This document shows positions 1 to 28,400 of a stretch of DNA of 36,172 nt, piece by piece. The translations under genes and the position numbers were made by a program. Position 1 is the first letter of the stretch. Every line of letters begins with the position of its first letter. The stretch spans positions 110,659 to 146,830 of the forward strand of contig NW_014577240.1 in assembly GCF_000485595.1 (NCBI RefSeq). Reading direction: 5' to 3'. The notes beneath the pieces are model-generated. The model was not told the DNA's origin. It worked only from the letters and a program-made list of their open reading frames with translations, and made no database searches. Origin of the DNA: Priapulus caudatus. Its lineage: Eukaryota > Priapulida > Priapulimorpha > Priapulimorphida > Priapulidae.

Positions 1-14107
<14,107 letters not shown>

Positions 14108-14624
14108 CGTCGCACCGAGCTGGTCGCTGTCGCACACGGCGCCGCGAATGATCTTGCACCAGAGTTCACTCGTCGAAGGTGTACGTCGAGCTAGTGCGGA
14201 GTTGACTGACGTACGATATAGGCAAGATTTGACGCTTATCAGCGATGCAGCTCGAGGATAAAGGTACACACCGATACATTAACAGCGCGCTTGTGAGTCA
14301 ACCTTTGGGTGTGAGATAACGAGACCAGTTATACCGGGTAATAATGTGATTTCGTACAGACATCGGAATACAAATTCGTTCGGTTAATTCACTATTTGCC
14401 AGACCACTGTACACTATAAGAAAATAAATGAATTCGACTAGACATAATTCACTAGATTCCCTTCTGTATTCCTGTGGATTATGCACTATTATAACGGCGT
14501 CTTGTGTATATGAGCACGCAGAACATACAAGTTACCTTCATGCAATATTGCGTTCACAGTAACAGCGAGCATGCATAGTGAGCTCAGCCGCTTGGTTTTC
14601 CTGTGTAGCCTACGTGACGCGAAA

Positions 14625-14626
14625 CA

Positions 14627-14682
<56 letters not shown>

Positions 14683-14712
14683 CACATATAAAAATATATA
14701 TATATGTTTATA
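14625..14712 (+). repeat. (ACGC)n-(AC)n-(TA)n compound microsatellite
   Basis: ACGC units pass into AC and then TA-rich sequence, a few hundred bases upstream of exon 1 of the PEP-synthase-like gene. Confidence 0.93.
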
Positions 14713-14961
14713 TATTAATGAAAAAAACCGGACACCGATGGATACACAACAAAAACAAAACATAGATGGTATCATGTATACCATATATATTCCAATAGAG
14801 CGAGGTTCCAAGACAATGTCTTTTCGTGCCAGACTCTGGCCTGGCATGGCCTTGTCATTTTGCCAATTGTTCGAGGAAGAGTCGTTGATGCCTCAAAAGT
14901 TCACTCATCAATATATATGTGTATATATCTGTGGAATATATACGATATATATGACCCTCTA

Positions 14962-14967
<6 letters not shown>

Positions 14968-15009
<42 letters not shown>

Positions 15010-15120
15010 CGCATGCATGCATGCATATATGCGTCTGTGTGTATGAGTGTGCGTGTGAGTGTGCGTGTGAGTGCTTGCGTGCGTGCGTGCGTCCGTCCGT
15101 GCGTGCGTGCGTGCGTGTCA
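14968..15120 (+). repeat. (TA)n, (GCAT)n and (GTGC)n microsatellite cluster
   Basis: A TA run of about 36 bases, then ATGC repeats, then GTGTGAGTGC and GTGC/GTCC repeats. It is close to the mirror composition of the cluster 300 bases away, which explains the long open frames here. Confidence 0.9.
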
Positions 15121-16311
15121 GCGTATTCTTTAAATATTTTGTCCATGCTCACACTTGGCACATTGATGTAAGTGCACCTAATCTTTCATCATCTAAACTG
15201 TACTATTTGAACAGCACGCCGCCATGTTAGTGTGCTTAAGCTTATTTGATTAAATGAATGCAGGGCTATATTCTGCTCTTATTCTATCCTGTAAATAAAG
15301 ATAAGCATCATGAAATGCGGTCCGACCAAAAATGAGATTTTGTGACAGCTATGGATAACGATGTGTCAACCCATAATGCGGTCATCTAATAAGCTCATAT
15401 GCAAGGGCCGCTAACGGTCGCACGAGGAACTGCCAATACAGCTGCTTATGCATCTGTGGGTTAACCGCAGTTACATATTAGACGCACGTGTCAATGTTAT
15501 AACCTAACATAACATTAAGGATTACGGAATGGAATTCACTGAATAGGAGTTATTACACCATGTATTATATCTATTCAACGTATTCTGCTCGAATGTGGAG
15601 CAGAATACCGCAGTGGAAGCGTTTGTAACGTGAGAGGCACCTAGATGAGACTCCAAAGAACAACGTTTAATGGTATTCTTATTAACACCAATGAAGCGAT
15701 TACCTTACCCGATAAGCTGACATAGGAATAGAAATTATTACAGAACGTGGACACCTCTAGAGGATAAAAGCACAACAAAAGATATAGATTTGTACAAAAA
15801 AATCGTGTTTTTTTAGCACAGTGCACGACAGTTGGACAACATTGTTCGATCCAGCTTGGAAATTCAGCTCATGTTACAAATATAAATCCAGTGGCCATGA
15901 TGATTACTGACAGTTAAAAGGACTAAACACAAACCAGTGTTTCACAAATCTATCCCCTATGTCAAATGTAAATAGAAAATCAAGCTAGCTCATATGTGGC
16001 ATGATAATTCTAGGCTGATTTCATACCTCTGCATCCATGACTCTGTGAAACCCTACCATGTTAAAAAATGCCTATAACCTTTATATGCCAAAATACCCGA
16101 ATTTTACCAGTTCACGTGAGCTGGGCGTACACGACAGATTTGATATCCATGAGAATGTCTGTGAACTGAATCAGTACAGTAGGCACTAGGCAGCGTTGCC
16201 TCCCATTCATAATTACTTTGTGGACCAGTGCCATTTGGAAGCAATGACACCATGATGGTTGGGGCAAACAGTGGCAATAGTATAGGACAGCAGTCGAAGT
16301 GCAGCAAGTCA

Positions 16312-16465
16312 TCACGTGAAGAGTCTGACCGTGTGGTCAGCACCAGCGGAGAGGAGCCATGGCTGCGTTGGGTGGAACATGCAGTCCAGCACACCCAAAG
16401 CCTTGTTAACCTTGTGGCCACGCAAAATCTTGACAGGCACTATCAGGGGATTCTGCAGCAGATCA
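16312..16465 (-). CDS. BOP1: BOP1 exon 19, C-terminus and stop (705-755)
   Basis: [20 protein letters not shown] to HTVRLFT, then TGA. The last WD repeat closes the propeller exactly where the family ends. Acceptor TTTCAG. Confidence 0.98.
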
Positions 16466-19400
16466 CTGAAACAGCAAAACCATATAATCCTAAGTATGAT
16501 ATCCAGAAAAGCTATCCAAGGGTAGGTAAATAAATCTGTATTTTTTTGCTTACCTTTCAGTGTGCACAACACTGTACCAATGAATTCTACAATGGTGTCT
16601 GTTATCAGCATCATTGTAAGTAGTCATTGTATTAAATAATAAATTGCAGTAAACTAAAGTAGTACAGTAATAAAGTATAGATGATGCTGATACAATCGCA
16701 CCACTATAGTTGACACATTTTGCTACGGTACTGATACAGTAATAGAAGTTCAGCTCCCGCTATCACACACAGGATTTACCTGCAAATCAATGAGCCATGA
16801 AATCATGTAAAAATGTCAATTACATAGACAGAGGTTGTGAAATGGTAATGCAATTGAATAAATCGTAAAATGGAAGACGGCAGCAAGCAGGCAGCAAGAG
16901 AGATTGAAAACACTCACGCGTAGACCATCCCATGGCAGACGATGACTGTACCATCATCCGACGCAGACGCAAACAACGGGTAACGCTTGTGGTAGCTAAC
17001 TTGTCGGATTGCCTTCTTGTGGTGCCTGGAGATGTGCCGACACAGAATTATGGGGGTTATGAGTCGACATTAGGCAACAACATGTTAGAAAAGTAACGTT
17101 TTGGCACCATGTGACAAATGGTTACAAAAACATCCGACTTAATACAAGCAATAAACTTGCTACAACAATTCCTTGGTCAAATATAAACAAAGACAAATGC
17201 AATGATTGATGCAATGAGTAATTGTTTTATTATCACCTCATTTTAGTCTATCACTATTATTGAGTCTATTGCACTCTTATGACAAAATATTACCCAGGAG
17301 ATTCATTTACAGTTATTTAAATTTGAAATGTTAAAGTTTGTAATCTCTATTAAACATTCATATTACATATCCGAGTAAGTGCAAATTATAGAGGTATAAT
17401 TTGGTTAAAAAAGTTTACCTTAGAGTTTGATAGGGTTTGGTAGACAGATCTAGATCAAACCACCCCAGCCTGCAGTCATAACTACCGATGATAACATTAT
17501 CACCTGTTGAAACCCAAACACAAGTAACAGTAGTTAATGCACACACAAAAACAAGTATATATACAGTCAAACAGGTTAAATCCTGCATTTAAAGGGATAC
17601 ATTACTCTAGGTTCTTCAGATATTTTCAGTTAAAATAGGTTAAAATTGCGCTACCTAAAAAGTTTTATGGTTCAATATTTATTAGAAATATTTTTTTTTA
17701 ACGTTTTAAAACTGACGGCTATATCGTTGCTTACAACGACGGTGGCACCACTGGCAGCGCATCCACTGACAAAGTTGTGCAAAGCAACATTTTGGCTGCA
17801 GGCTACAGACCGAGGGTGTTTCTTATTTATTGATTTAAAAGCAGACGGATTGCAATATCTTACAAACGACACTTAGTTTCAGTTATAATATGGATGAATT
17901 TGTCCTAAAATGAATATCGTTCGGTTAAATAGCATTTAGGTGTAAATATAATTGCACTTTTGTGATTAGCCCTCGGTCTGTAACATGCAAAATAAATTGG
18001 CAAATGCGCAACATTTTCAGGGTGGCAGCACGATCGCGGGTGTCATGTCAGCGCCCAAAAATAAAGATTTCGAAATGCAATGTTGTTTTATGACAAACGT
18101 GAATGAGTAATTATAGAAATTTGTAGGTATATGCTATTATTTATGAATCTACTATCATAATATACTCTCAAATTCTGGGGGAAGTATCCCTTTAAATACA
18201 TAACTGTATTTGAACGTGAGATCTAATTCCATGTGGATAAAACTGAGTCCTCCCACACTTTTCCTCAGTTACAGTGTTTGGGCATTACTTCCCTGCAGTA
18301 GAGAACCCATCTTATTACATATAACAGAATCAGGATTAGACTCAGGGGTCCTATATAACTGTGGTTGGTTGGTTAACTACTGCAGCTAGTTACCTTTAGG
18401 ATGTATGGCAATGCTTGACACCCACTTGCAGTTGGTCAGTAGTTTCTTAGTGAGCTCCTGTTTCAGCAGGTTATATACTCTAACATACCTCTGAGTCTAA
18501 AGACAACAAATACAATAAAAGTACAAACAATCATTGACAACTATTCATAGCGGTTATCATATTCGTTTGTTGTTATTATTATTCGGACCGCCTATACGTG
18601 ATGAATGAACATGATATTCTAGTAAAACACACAAACAAATAGAAACACATGATATTATGTATATTACTGTTCATACTTACAGCAACAAATAGATATGGTC
18701 TGGTAGGATGAAACAAAACAGACTGAACCAACCCTTTGGACTTTCTAAATGGATTCTAGAACAGAACAATTATCAAAGTTACTACAACAACATGCATAAT
18801 GCATTCCATCTCTCATAGGTGGAGCTTAATCTTGTAAGAATGTAAACACTACCCCCCCCCCCCCCCCGCTCGCCAACACTATTAGAACTATGAACACCAT
18901 GCACACCATGAAAGGAGGAATCCTTTGTTATATTAAATATCTTTTTTTCAGCTAAAGTTCACCCTAACGCAGAGCACATGTATGTCAGGTTGGACAACCT
19001 GATTGCTGCTGTAAATGTAGGTGCTTACCTGAGACCGTCTACGAGACAGCTGATGTAGCATTACTGAGCCGTCACCTGCCTGTGGCTCCACTGTCGCAAA
19101 ATAGTCACCCTTGCTGTGCCAGGTCACCTTACTCACCTCCTGCAATTGCAACAGCTGTTTATTTCACACACATACATGTATACAATGAACACTGAATACA
19201 AGAGAACATTAAAGTTGTCACAAATAATTTTACCTGCAAGTATAATAAATTTTATTATCTATAATTTGACAACTACATCAGCCTACAACTAGTTATGCAC
19301 AACAAATTCTTTTTTCAATCATTCATCTTAAATTTAGCCAATTTGATGCCCATAAGGTACTATGACACAGTAGTGAAAAATGGGACCAAAATCACAATTT

Positions 19401-22400
19401 TATGGGATAATGCAATAGCATGCAATAAGCAAACCTAAAGAATTACTTATGCACCTTTTTGAACTCCAATGTCAATCTGAATCCTGTGTCATACTTTTCA
19501 GCTGGTACCTCTTTCCAAACCACTGCTCCAGAATCTAAAGGAAGCCACCAATAATAAAATTATATGAAAACAATATTCTCCATACATTAAGAGTGTGCAG
19601 TAACAGTAGTGCAAGATTATCGCTTTCCAACAGTAAACAGCAAACGTGACAATGTCACACAAAAAGCAGTAACTGTCAAGATTATAACTCTATCAGCCTG
19701 ACTAAAAATGCAACGCACGAAATTAGCGCTATTTTGCCGGCGGCCACCGGTTCACCCCCCTAAACGGCCGGGTCAACCCCCCATATAATCAGTCTACTTG
19801 GCCTATTCAAAATTTTGCCTATCTTGACTTTATATCAACAATATTTACCAATTTCCTGACTAGTTTTTACTTAGTAACTACTAAGAAGTAAATCATGTTC
19901 CAGCAATTCCTGTCAAACAAGTAGAACTCCATTGATAGCAATGAAATACTGAAATACTACGAGTATGACTAATAAACACAAAGCTAATACTATAAATAAT
20001 GGAATAGATTAAACAAAATTAAGTGCCTGTTCATTTTGTCTAAAGCCTAGGACACACTAGCGATTCTATACGCTGCCCGGCAGCGTATATTTTCGCTCAC
20101 GATTTTAGAACGCCGTACGAGTTGCGCGTACAGTTGCACACACTGTCCGGTGTCCAATCACTCCAACGGGTTTCCTAGCTTTCGTTGCTACACTTGATTC
20201 GCTGCTAAAAACAATCGCGTTCGAACGCGATTGTTCATTGTTGGGCGCGCTGGTGTATTTGTATGCAAGCGATGAAAAACCGGGCGGAAATATTCAACAT
20301 GTTGAATGCGAGCGATCAGCTGGGCATATGGGATCGCGAGCGAAATACGCTGCCGTGAGACCGGACACACCGCGCGGACCCGGCACCAAATTTATCGATC
20401 GCAAGCGGCCAGCATTGAAAATCGCACAGTGTGTCCTAGGCTTAAGGGCCTGTTTAAAATTTTGGGTGGGCCTGTTCACATTTTGGCTAATTTCATGCCC
20501 TGAGAATGTCATCATGACATAATGTAAAACTGGATATACACACCTTTTGTTTCCCCTTCAGTCAGTGAGTTTTTCAGGGTAGCATCAGTGCCATTAGCTA
20601 AAAGTTTGTCTCCTGTACCAGGATTCAACAACACTACCGTCGAATTGCTTTACCAGCAAAACAAATCCATCATTAATACACAGTCACAGACAGAACAGGA
20701 AAAATTATCACCAGCAACCTATCTATTTTTAGGAACCATGGTTTAGGTAAATTAACTTAACGAACTGTATGACCCAGAATAAAGTGGTTTATACGATGAC
20801 TATTTCATGAAATGAACTATAACAGATGGCCGGCTTTATACAATTTGTTCAATTAATAACTAATACTTCTTACATTGCCGCAGCTACCAGGCACAAATTT
20901 GAGTTTGGACACCACGAAATATCCTTCACCGTTCCTTCCACCTGTAGAGTTTTTAGGCATCGACCAGTAGCAACTTCCCATATCCGTATAGTACGGTCAT
21001 CTGAACCTTAAACACGCCAATAAAAATAATAGTACCAACAAACTCCAATTAAACTATGCAACTGCTAATCACCGTATTTTTATACATAAATTAAAAAAAT
21101 TCAATAATTTTTCTATGGCAACCGATACCCAACCGTTTTTTTCCCTGTAACAGAAATCCTTCAACTACCTACCTGATGCAAAGAATTGCCCTGTTGGTTC
21201 CACACTGATACACCGTACAAAGTCCTCATGGCCAATGTACACCTTATGGATGAAAGATGTAAAATAAATAATTGAATAAATTGTTTATGCTATAGAACTA
21301 CATCCTAACTGAAAAACATCAGAAATGGATCATTCTTAATTCCACATGGGAATTAAGTTTCACCTGTCTTTAAGAACAACTTATACCAGTAGAAATTTAG
21401 CAATAACCAGAAAGTTGCCCCATTCAAACTGAAGGGAGTGTGTGAAGATGCTAAGCTATTTAATTAATACAGATCTATGTCAAATGAACATGGGTGCAAA
21501 ATTGACTACTTAATCTTAAGTTTAATTAGAGAATCAGGTAAATGCATGGTATACACATTTAATGCTTTTTTGCGTGTTTGCACTCACTACTTAACTTAAA
21601 TCATTGTTAACTATGGATGATGTTACTTACAATGGAACATATTGTAGGAAATGGCTGCAAATCTCTTGGCTTTGGCAGCTTGGGTATCAAGTCTTCTGGC
21701 CTGACATGAACCTGAAAAAATATAAAAAGTAGTTTAATATGGAATTTGTTGTATACAGTATACACAAAAAGGTACATTTAAAAAGCCTTCGAAAATTCAC
21801 AACCTTCTGAATTATTTCTATATATCTATTTTTCTAAATCATACCCTCATCTTGCGCTGACGGGGACAAAGATAAAGATCTAGGCATCGTTCAAAGCGGT
21901 CATTGATGAATCGTGTATAAGCCGGCACTGATCTTAGATGTGGATACTTCTTCGGAATGAAGTTGATCTTTCTTGTTTCCGGCTCCTGGTTTTCCCATGC
22001 CTCTACCTGTTCTCATGGAAAACGTTTCCCATTGCCACCATGCACCTCAAAATACGTTGGTCATAATGCACTGCTTACAAAGGATACATACCTATCTAAA
22101 GCTGGTGGTCATAATCCTTATACATAGAAATTAAAATTAACCTTACGATGGCAGAATTATAAACACATAAACAGAATATATTTATAACTCTAAACTACCA
22201 AGATATGTGTCAATTTTAATTGATGCTATTATAATATTTCAGACTTGATTGAGTAAATAACAGCCTGTCTTACTAGATTTTTCACAAAACATCCCAAGGC
22301 AGAGAGCATGAATTGTGCTTGCAAACCGCTTTTGGAATGACACAGCTAAACGTAAATTCACAGTCTGCTAAAAGGAGTAATGTACAGCTAACAGCAATGA

Positions 22401-25400
22401 AATGTTTCTTCTGTAACACATACTCATTTCAATAATAACTTTTAAACTTGCCCATCTCTCCCGGTTTTAGTGAGTAGCCCCACAGGAATAATGCTTACCT
22501 CATCAGGTGTAAGCAGGTACTCTGGTGGTGGGTTATAGCTCTCCTCGTGACCAGGCAACATAAGCTTCGGTGCAGGAATGTGATGCTTGAGTCGGCGCTC
22601 CATGGCTGCTGTCTGCGACGATTCACCATCCTTCCACAGGTCGTAGAATTTTGCAGTTTCATCCTTAGGCACGCGTGGCTTGATCCATCCCATTTTTATA
22701 GCATGCAGTATTTTGCTAACCTGTTTGAGAAATGTGCAAAAAACTATTCTTTTACAGTGTAAAGTTAGATGCCGTTGCTTGGAAACGTTTTGTTCATATG
22801 AATATCCACACTACTCTTATTTAAAGGGATACTAGACTCTAGGATTTTACTGCATACAACTGTACTTACTGTATAACAAATCGTCTATACCCACACATAC
22901 TTGTTACCAGATACCTAATTTAATTGTTATAATTAATTATACATCAACGCTACGAAATTTGAACGGCGCCATTCTGCCACCCTAAAAAAGTTGCGCATTT
23001 CCCAATATATTTTGCACGTTACAGACCGAGGGCTAATCACAAAGGTGCAATTATATTTATACCTAAATGGTATTTAACCGAACCATGTTCATTTTAGGAC
23101 AAATTTATCCATACTATAACTGAAACTATATGTCATTTATAAGATATTACAATCCTTTTGCCTTTAAATTAATAAATAAGAAACACCCTCGGTCTGTAGC
23201 CCTTGGCTGAAAAGTCGTTTTGCGCAACTTTTCAGATCGTGCGCTTTGAGTGGCGCCACCGTCGTTGTCATCAAACTGTAGTCGTTAGATTTAAAACATT
23301 AAAAAAATATTTCTAATGGTGATTGAACCATGAAACTTTTTATGTAGCGTAATTTTAACCTAAATTAACTGAAAATAACCCTAGAACCTAGAGTAAAGGA
23401 TCCCTTTAAATGCCAGTCAATCTTATATTTTCTATGGTATTTACCAAGCACCTAGCTCTAGTAGTATAGCCAGCATACAGTTGCCACTGTACGCAGGCTA
23501 TAGTACTAGAGCTACCAAGCACCATGCCAAAAGCATATCTTAAACCAAATACTAGAGCCGCAGAGTGTTTGGGCTCATCTGAGGTTGTGTTGCTAGAATT
23601 ATAAACGTAATATTTAAGTCGTGCGTAGTGAGACCTTTGTTAGTCGCAGATATGCAGATACGCAGTTGCGTACACATCATTTCAGCAACCTTCTGCATTC
23701 TGCATACCTCTCAAATCCCATTGGTTGATACAAATCGCGTGCCTCAAACTCCTGTTTTATGGTGCATTGTGACCCTAACCCTAACCCTATTAAAAAAATT
23801 TAAAAATTTAAATCTTGTAAAAATTATTTGTTGTTATGAAATTGTTGTAAATAAATAATGTAAATATTTGCCTTAATTGGAAAGAAATAGTTAAATGGAT
23901 AAAGATAGAAAAATACAGAAAACAGGTAAATAATAAAAAATCTGATGGGATTCGATCCAAGGACCTTTGAGCCGTAATCCTGTGCTGTAGCCGTTGGCCT
24001 ATCCAGACATATTGGCTTTCCAGATTATGGATATGCCATTGAATATGAGAACACTGTGACATCATTGAGACAGTTCAGGAATCCATGTTTAACCCTCCTC
24101 TTGAGGGTCAAAAGGTTATCAGACACTTACTCTTCGCACGTCAGTGGAAAGCACATTTCATGGTCCTTTCAATAAAGTGATAAAAATGGTAGGTCAGCGC
24201 TGAAACAAAAATGTTTTTCACTCTGTCCGTTACAAAATGTATAAAATCTGCCCTGTGCCCCATTGACCTTTGACCTGTGACCTCCAATTTCGGCACAGTG
24301 ATGGCTTTTCCTACCGTTATGCTATACACCGACTATCACAAGCCTAGGTTGAGCCGTTTAGATTTGTGCCGCAATTCTGCATTTCCTCCCTATACCTTAA
24401 GTTAAGGAGGAAATGTTCCCCACTCTTTTACACCTCTTGACCTTTGACCTTTGACCCCCAGCTTCGACATCCCAACTCGTTTTCGGATTACCCCCCCACG
24501 TCCCGACTTTCGAATACGCACGCACGCACGCACGCTCATGCGATTCTACAAGCTGCCTCTGACTATGTCAGATGAGCTAATAAAATACAACTACGTTCCT
24601 CAATGCTTCATATTCAAGCTTCTCACCTTTTCTTTTTCTATCTTCGATGGGATGAAACTGCGCTTGTGCTCAGGTTGCCTGGTTACAGGATGAACCATCG
24701 TGTCGTGGGAGAAAAAATCCACCCATGGCTAGAAAGTAAACATGCTATAATAAGACACAGCTCATGCGGCCACGTCTGGGAAAAAATGTTTTACAATGAT
24801 ATTTACATTTTCAGACGATAACATGCACTGCATTTTACTCACGCACGGCGTGACGACAGTAATCTCTTTTAAAGATTGGCTTTGTGGTAATTTACCACAC
24901 TGCCATGCCACACAAATAATTATAAATTAACTGAACACTAATTTACCAAATTATAGAATTTGATAATAAAATATTATTTTATGTTACCATCTGAAACACC
25001 CACATTTAAATATAGACATGACATAAGGAATGTTAACCTATTTAAGAAGTTAAGCAACTAAACAATAAAGCCCTAGACGAACATGCGGCCCCGGTAGTTG
25101 CGTGCAGCGCACAGCGCACGGCTAAGCCGTGCCCCCCCAGCGAATACGCCACCCCCTTTTTGTCCACTTAGATAGATATCTGAGACAGGGGTCTAAAACC
25201 GAATTCCGCGAAAACTGGGCGCAATCCAACCGACATTTCGGCATCGACGGCTAAAGGCCATCTCCAAACGGCCCATATTAATTTTTGGCAGTGGCGCGCC
25301 TTACGGGTAACACGTAGTAGCTCCTACAAGAAACCCTAAGAAATGCTGTCACTCAGCGACCACGCGCTCGCTCATTCGCCGCTACGCGATGACGTGGGCT

Positions 25401-28400
25401 ACTGCCGAATATAGCGTCACGTCTATCACAGAAGTTTTAACGAAGATGCGTACGGCGCTCCACGTGGGCTGGCGCGGTCTAGATGCTACCTCCAAAACTG
25501 CCGCCGCCGCGGCGCCCCTGGCTGCGTACGTGGCATGTTTTTACCAACCTCGTGACCCCGCGCTGCCCGTGACGACGGCACGTCGTGCGAGCACGTGCTG
25601 GCGTGGCCGTGCCAGTATTTACATGTAGCTAATCCTACGTATACTGGCCCCTGCTGCAGCCCCTGCTGCCCCTCCCCCCAAGGCCGCTGTAATCAAGCCG
25701 GTGTACGTCTGACGAAAACTGCGCGATGTTACGCTTCCCGCTATACGGATTCGCGCGCCCGCCCTCTTTCGGTGCGCGAATTCGTATAGCGGGCAGCGCA
25801 AGATGCTACATATGTAATACCGTCGATAGACGGATAAGTAAATATCTAGGAATAACCTATTGTTCTGGTTTGGCATACATGGCCAGCTGTGTAAAGTTGT
25901 AAAGCGGGAATAGACAGGATAGAATTAGCCAATTGTAGACAGTAGGGTAGTACGGACTGACCATAAACAATAGGTAGGCGTGTCTACCTATGAGAGTATA
26001 TAACCGCGTGTTCGACTAGAGAGAGGAGATCGGAGACACAGAGCGATAGTGATATACAACTTACAGACATAGACGATATTGGTTTGAGACAGCTACCTCA
26101 CAGCCTTAACTTCGTAAGTTAGGTCATGTTACTCTTGTACCTCGACTGTACGCATTCGCCACGTTATGGGCGGATGCATAGTTAAGTATGTTCTATTAAA
26201 GAGATTCCTGAATACGTTCATACTGTTCGTTATAGTCTATTATTATCTGCACTCACATAGACGCTAGCAAGGGTGTACTACACACACTCACGCGTAACCA
26301 CTCATACGATCACGGGTAGCAAATAGGCTTCCCTATACATACAACACCCCGCGGTCGCGTGCGCCCAGTCCCGCAGAAGTGCACGGCTTAACCGCGCTCG
26401 CGGTCGGGGAACAACGCATCTTTTGCGCAATGCCATCTTGTACCCGGTCTCTCTGGATAGCTTCTACACTGCTTAATAACTATATCTTCACTATGGCATC
26501 ATATTATATTTACCTCATAAGGATTATATGACACATCTGGATACTTTCCTGCTTGTATTTGCTGGACAATATCTAGATCCTGGTCAGATAATATCACACT
26601 TTGGCCAGTTTGCCTGTCCTTTACAGTGCGCCTACAAATTTACAATTACAATCTAACATTAGTCATAGCATTTTCCTATACTTTTCCAAAAGTACATTTG
26701 TATCAGGTGCAAATTTTTATGTATCATAATATAAATGTCAATAGGCCAATTTCACATTTCGACTTCTCACATTTAGCAATGTTTTATAACACATCATAGC
26801 AAACAGCTACTTTGGAAAACAGTGTTTTCAACTTTCCCTTGAAGTTTTAACATGTTAGTTGGACACCATGCCAATACTGGCAGAGAAGTAAGTGGGTTGG
26901 ATGAATTGTAATTTTGGAAAAGCATATACTGTGAAGATAAAATAGTTGGTTTACATACAATCCACTACATTTCATAAAAATGTAAATTGGCACATAACAG
27001 AGAATCCTCACCAATAATCTGGATTATCCATTTTGTCGAGAAATTTATCGAGCTCATCGCCTGTTGCTGGCTTCACAATCTTCCTTCCTCTCCAGTCATA
27101 GCCTATGTGCGGATAGTCATTGTACCACTCCAGTGGGATGTTACCGACTGTGTTACGGATATCCTAGAATAGTGTGCGTACATAGGCTCATTGACAACAA
27201 ATACACATTCTTACCTTAGTTCTTTTCTTCAGTTACAAATTACAATTCCTCTTCTTCTCTTTCACAACCACATCTTTATAACAGGAAGCTATGGAGTTAT
27301 TATGAATAGAGGAACCATTTAGAAATGCATTGCTGAAATGTCCATTAACCATTCATTTATAAGCATTGGCTACAATAGAAGATTGTGATACATTGTGGTG
27401 TTGCAATAGTCTGTGACACTGACACTAACGTTTGAAAGTTACCAAAGATATTGCAAGATTAGTTGACTAGATGAACCATGTTTTCTATATTGACAACACT
27501 TATAGATTCTCGTATATCTACAAATATAGTCCACACACCTCTTCATCTGAAGAGTCTTCTTCATATTCATCTACTTCAGGCATGTTCTTGCTATCCAACC
27601 ACGAGCCGACATTAGTAACAATCTAAAATAATCACGCCAATATTACCACATCTCTTACCTCATCATATATATACTTAGCATTAGTAAAAAAAAGCTTAAA
27701 AACAATGCAAAAAAGTAGGATTAATAGTACTATTAAATGGCAGAATGCTTTAACACATCACAAATAAAGCAATATGAAATACAGTTGGCTTCATTTTTAT
27801 AACATAAAAGATATATAATTCATGTCTGAAATAGCAAAGATCTACCTAATTAATCTCTGTGATAAAAATAAATGCATAACATAACTGATAACTTAATAAA
27901 AGTATGATAATATTTTATGTGCAGCTCATGCATCACACACCGTAGTGTTGTCCTTTTTCATTTCTTCTTTTCTAAGATCTTCCTCTTCGGCATCATCATC
28001 CTTACTGTTCTCCTCTGAGTTTTCCAGAGAACTCTCATCTGTGGAGACACTCTTTCCTGAATCACTCTCCTCACCTTCAATGTCGTCAAGTTCAGAAAAG
28101 ATGCTTTCTTCAGAGTCGCTGGTATCAGATAGGTCATTGGCATCATTTTTCATATTATACTGCTCATCCTATTAAAAAAAAAGATGATACCTACCATGAC
28201 TGGAAACCATAAACCATATTCGGACAGCAGTACAAAGGCCATAATAAAAATATTGTTTATTTGCCCTCACCCGACCGACCTGCCAAAAAGGGACCGTCTC
28301 AAAAAAATTTATTGAGCTTTCCCATTCCTTTTTTTTTTACAAATTGTATCACTGTACATTATATAAATCTGTAGGCAATACATTATATGTACCAAGCAAA

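Larger units (their letters stand above)
14108..16311. other. Intergenic region between BOP1 and the PEP-synthase-like gene
   Basis: Holds the 3' flank of BOP1 and the presumed promoter side of the downstream gene, both read leftwards. A possible ATTAAA polyadenylation signal on the minus strand lies at 15666-15671. The microsatellites are listed separately. No further gene was recognised. Confidence 0.5.

Noticed and set aside
14571-15230. Several open frames on both strands
   Set aside because: They are read through ACGC, TA and GTGC microsatellites and have repetitive translations.
16228-16533. Plus-strand frame of about 100 codons
   Set aside because: It is antisense to the last BOP1 exon, which has strong homology.
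23935-24020. A functional tRNA gene
   Set aside because: A and B boxes are present but the acceptor and anticodon stems do not pair properly. A SINE head or relic is more likely.
27945-28175. Plus-strand Ser-rich frame
   Set aside because: It is the antisense shadow of the acidic BOP1 exon 2.
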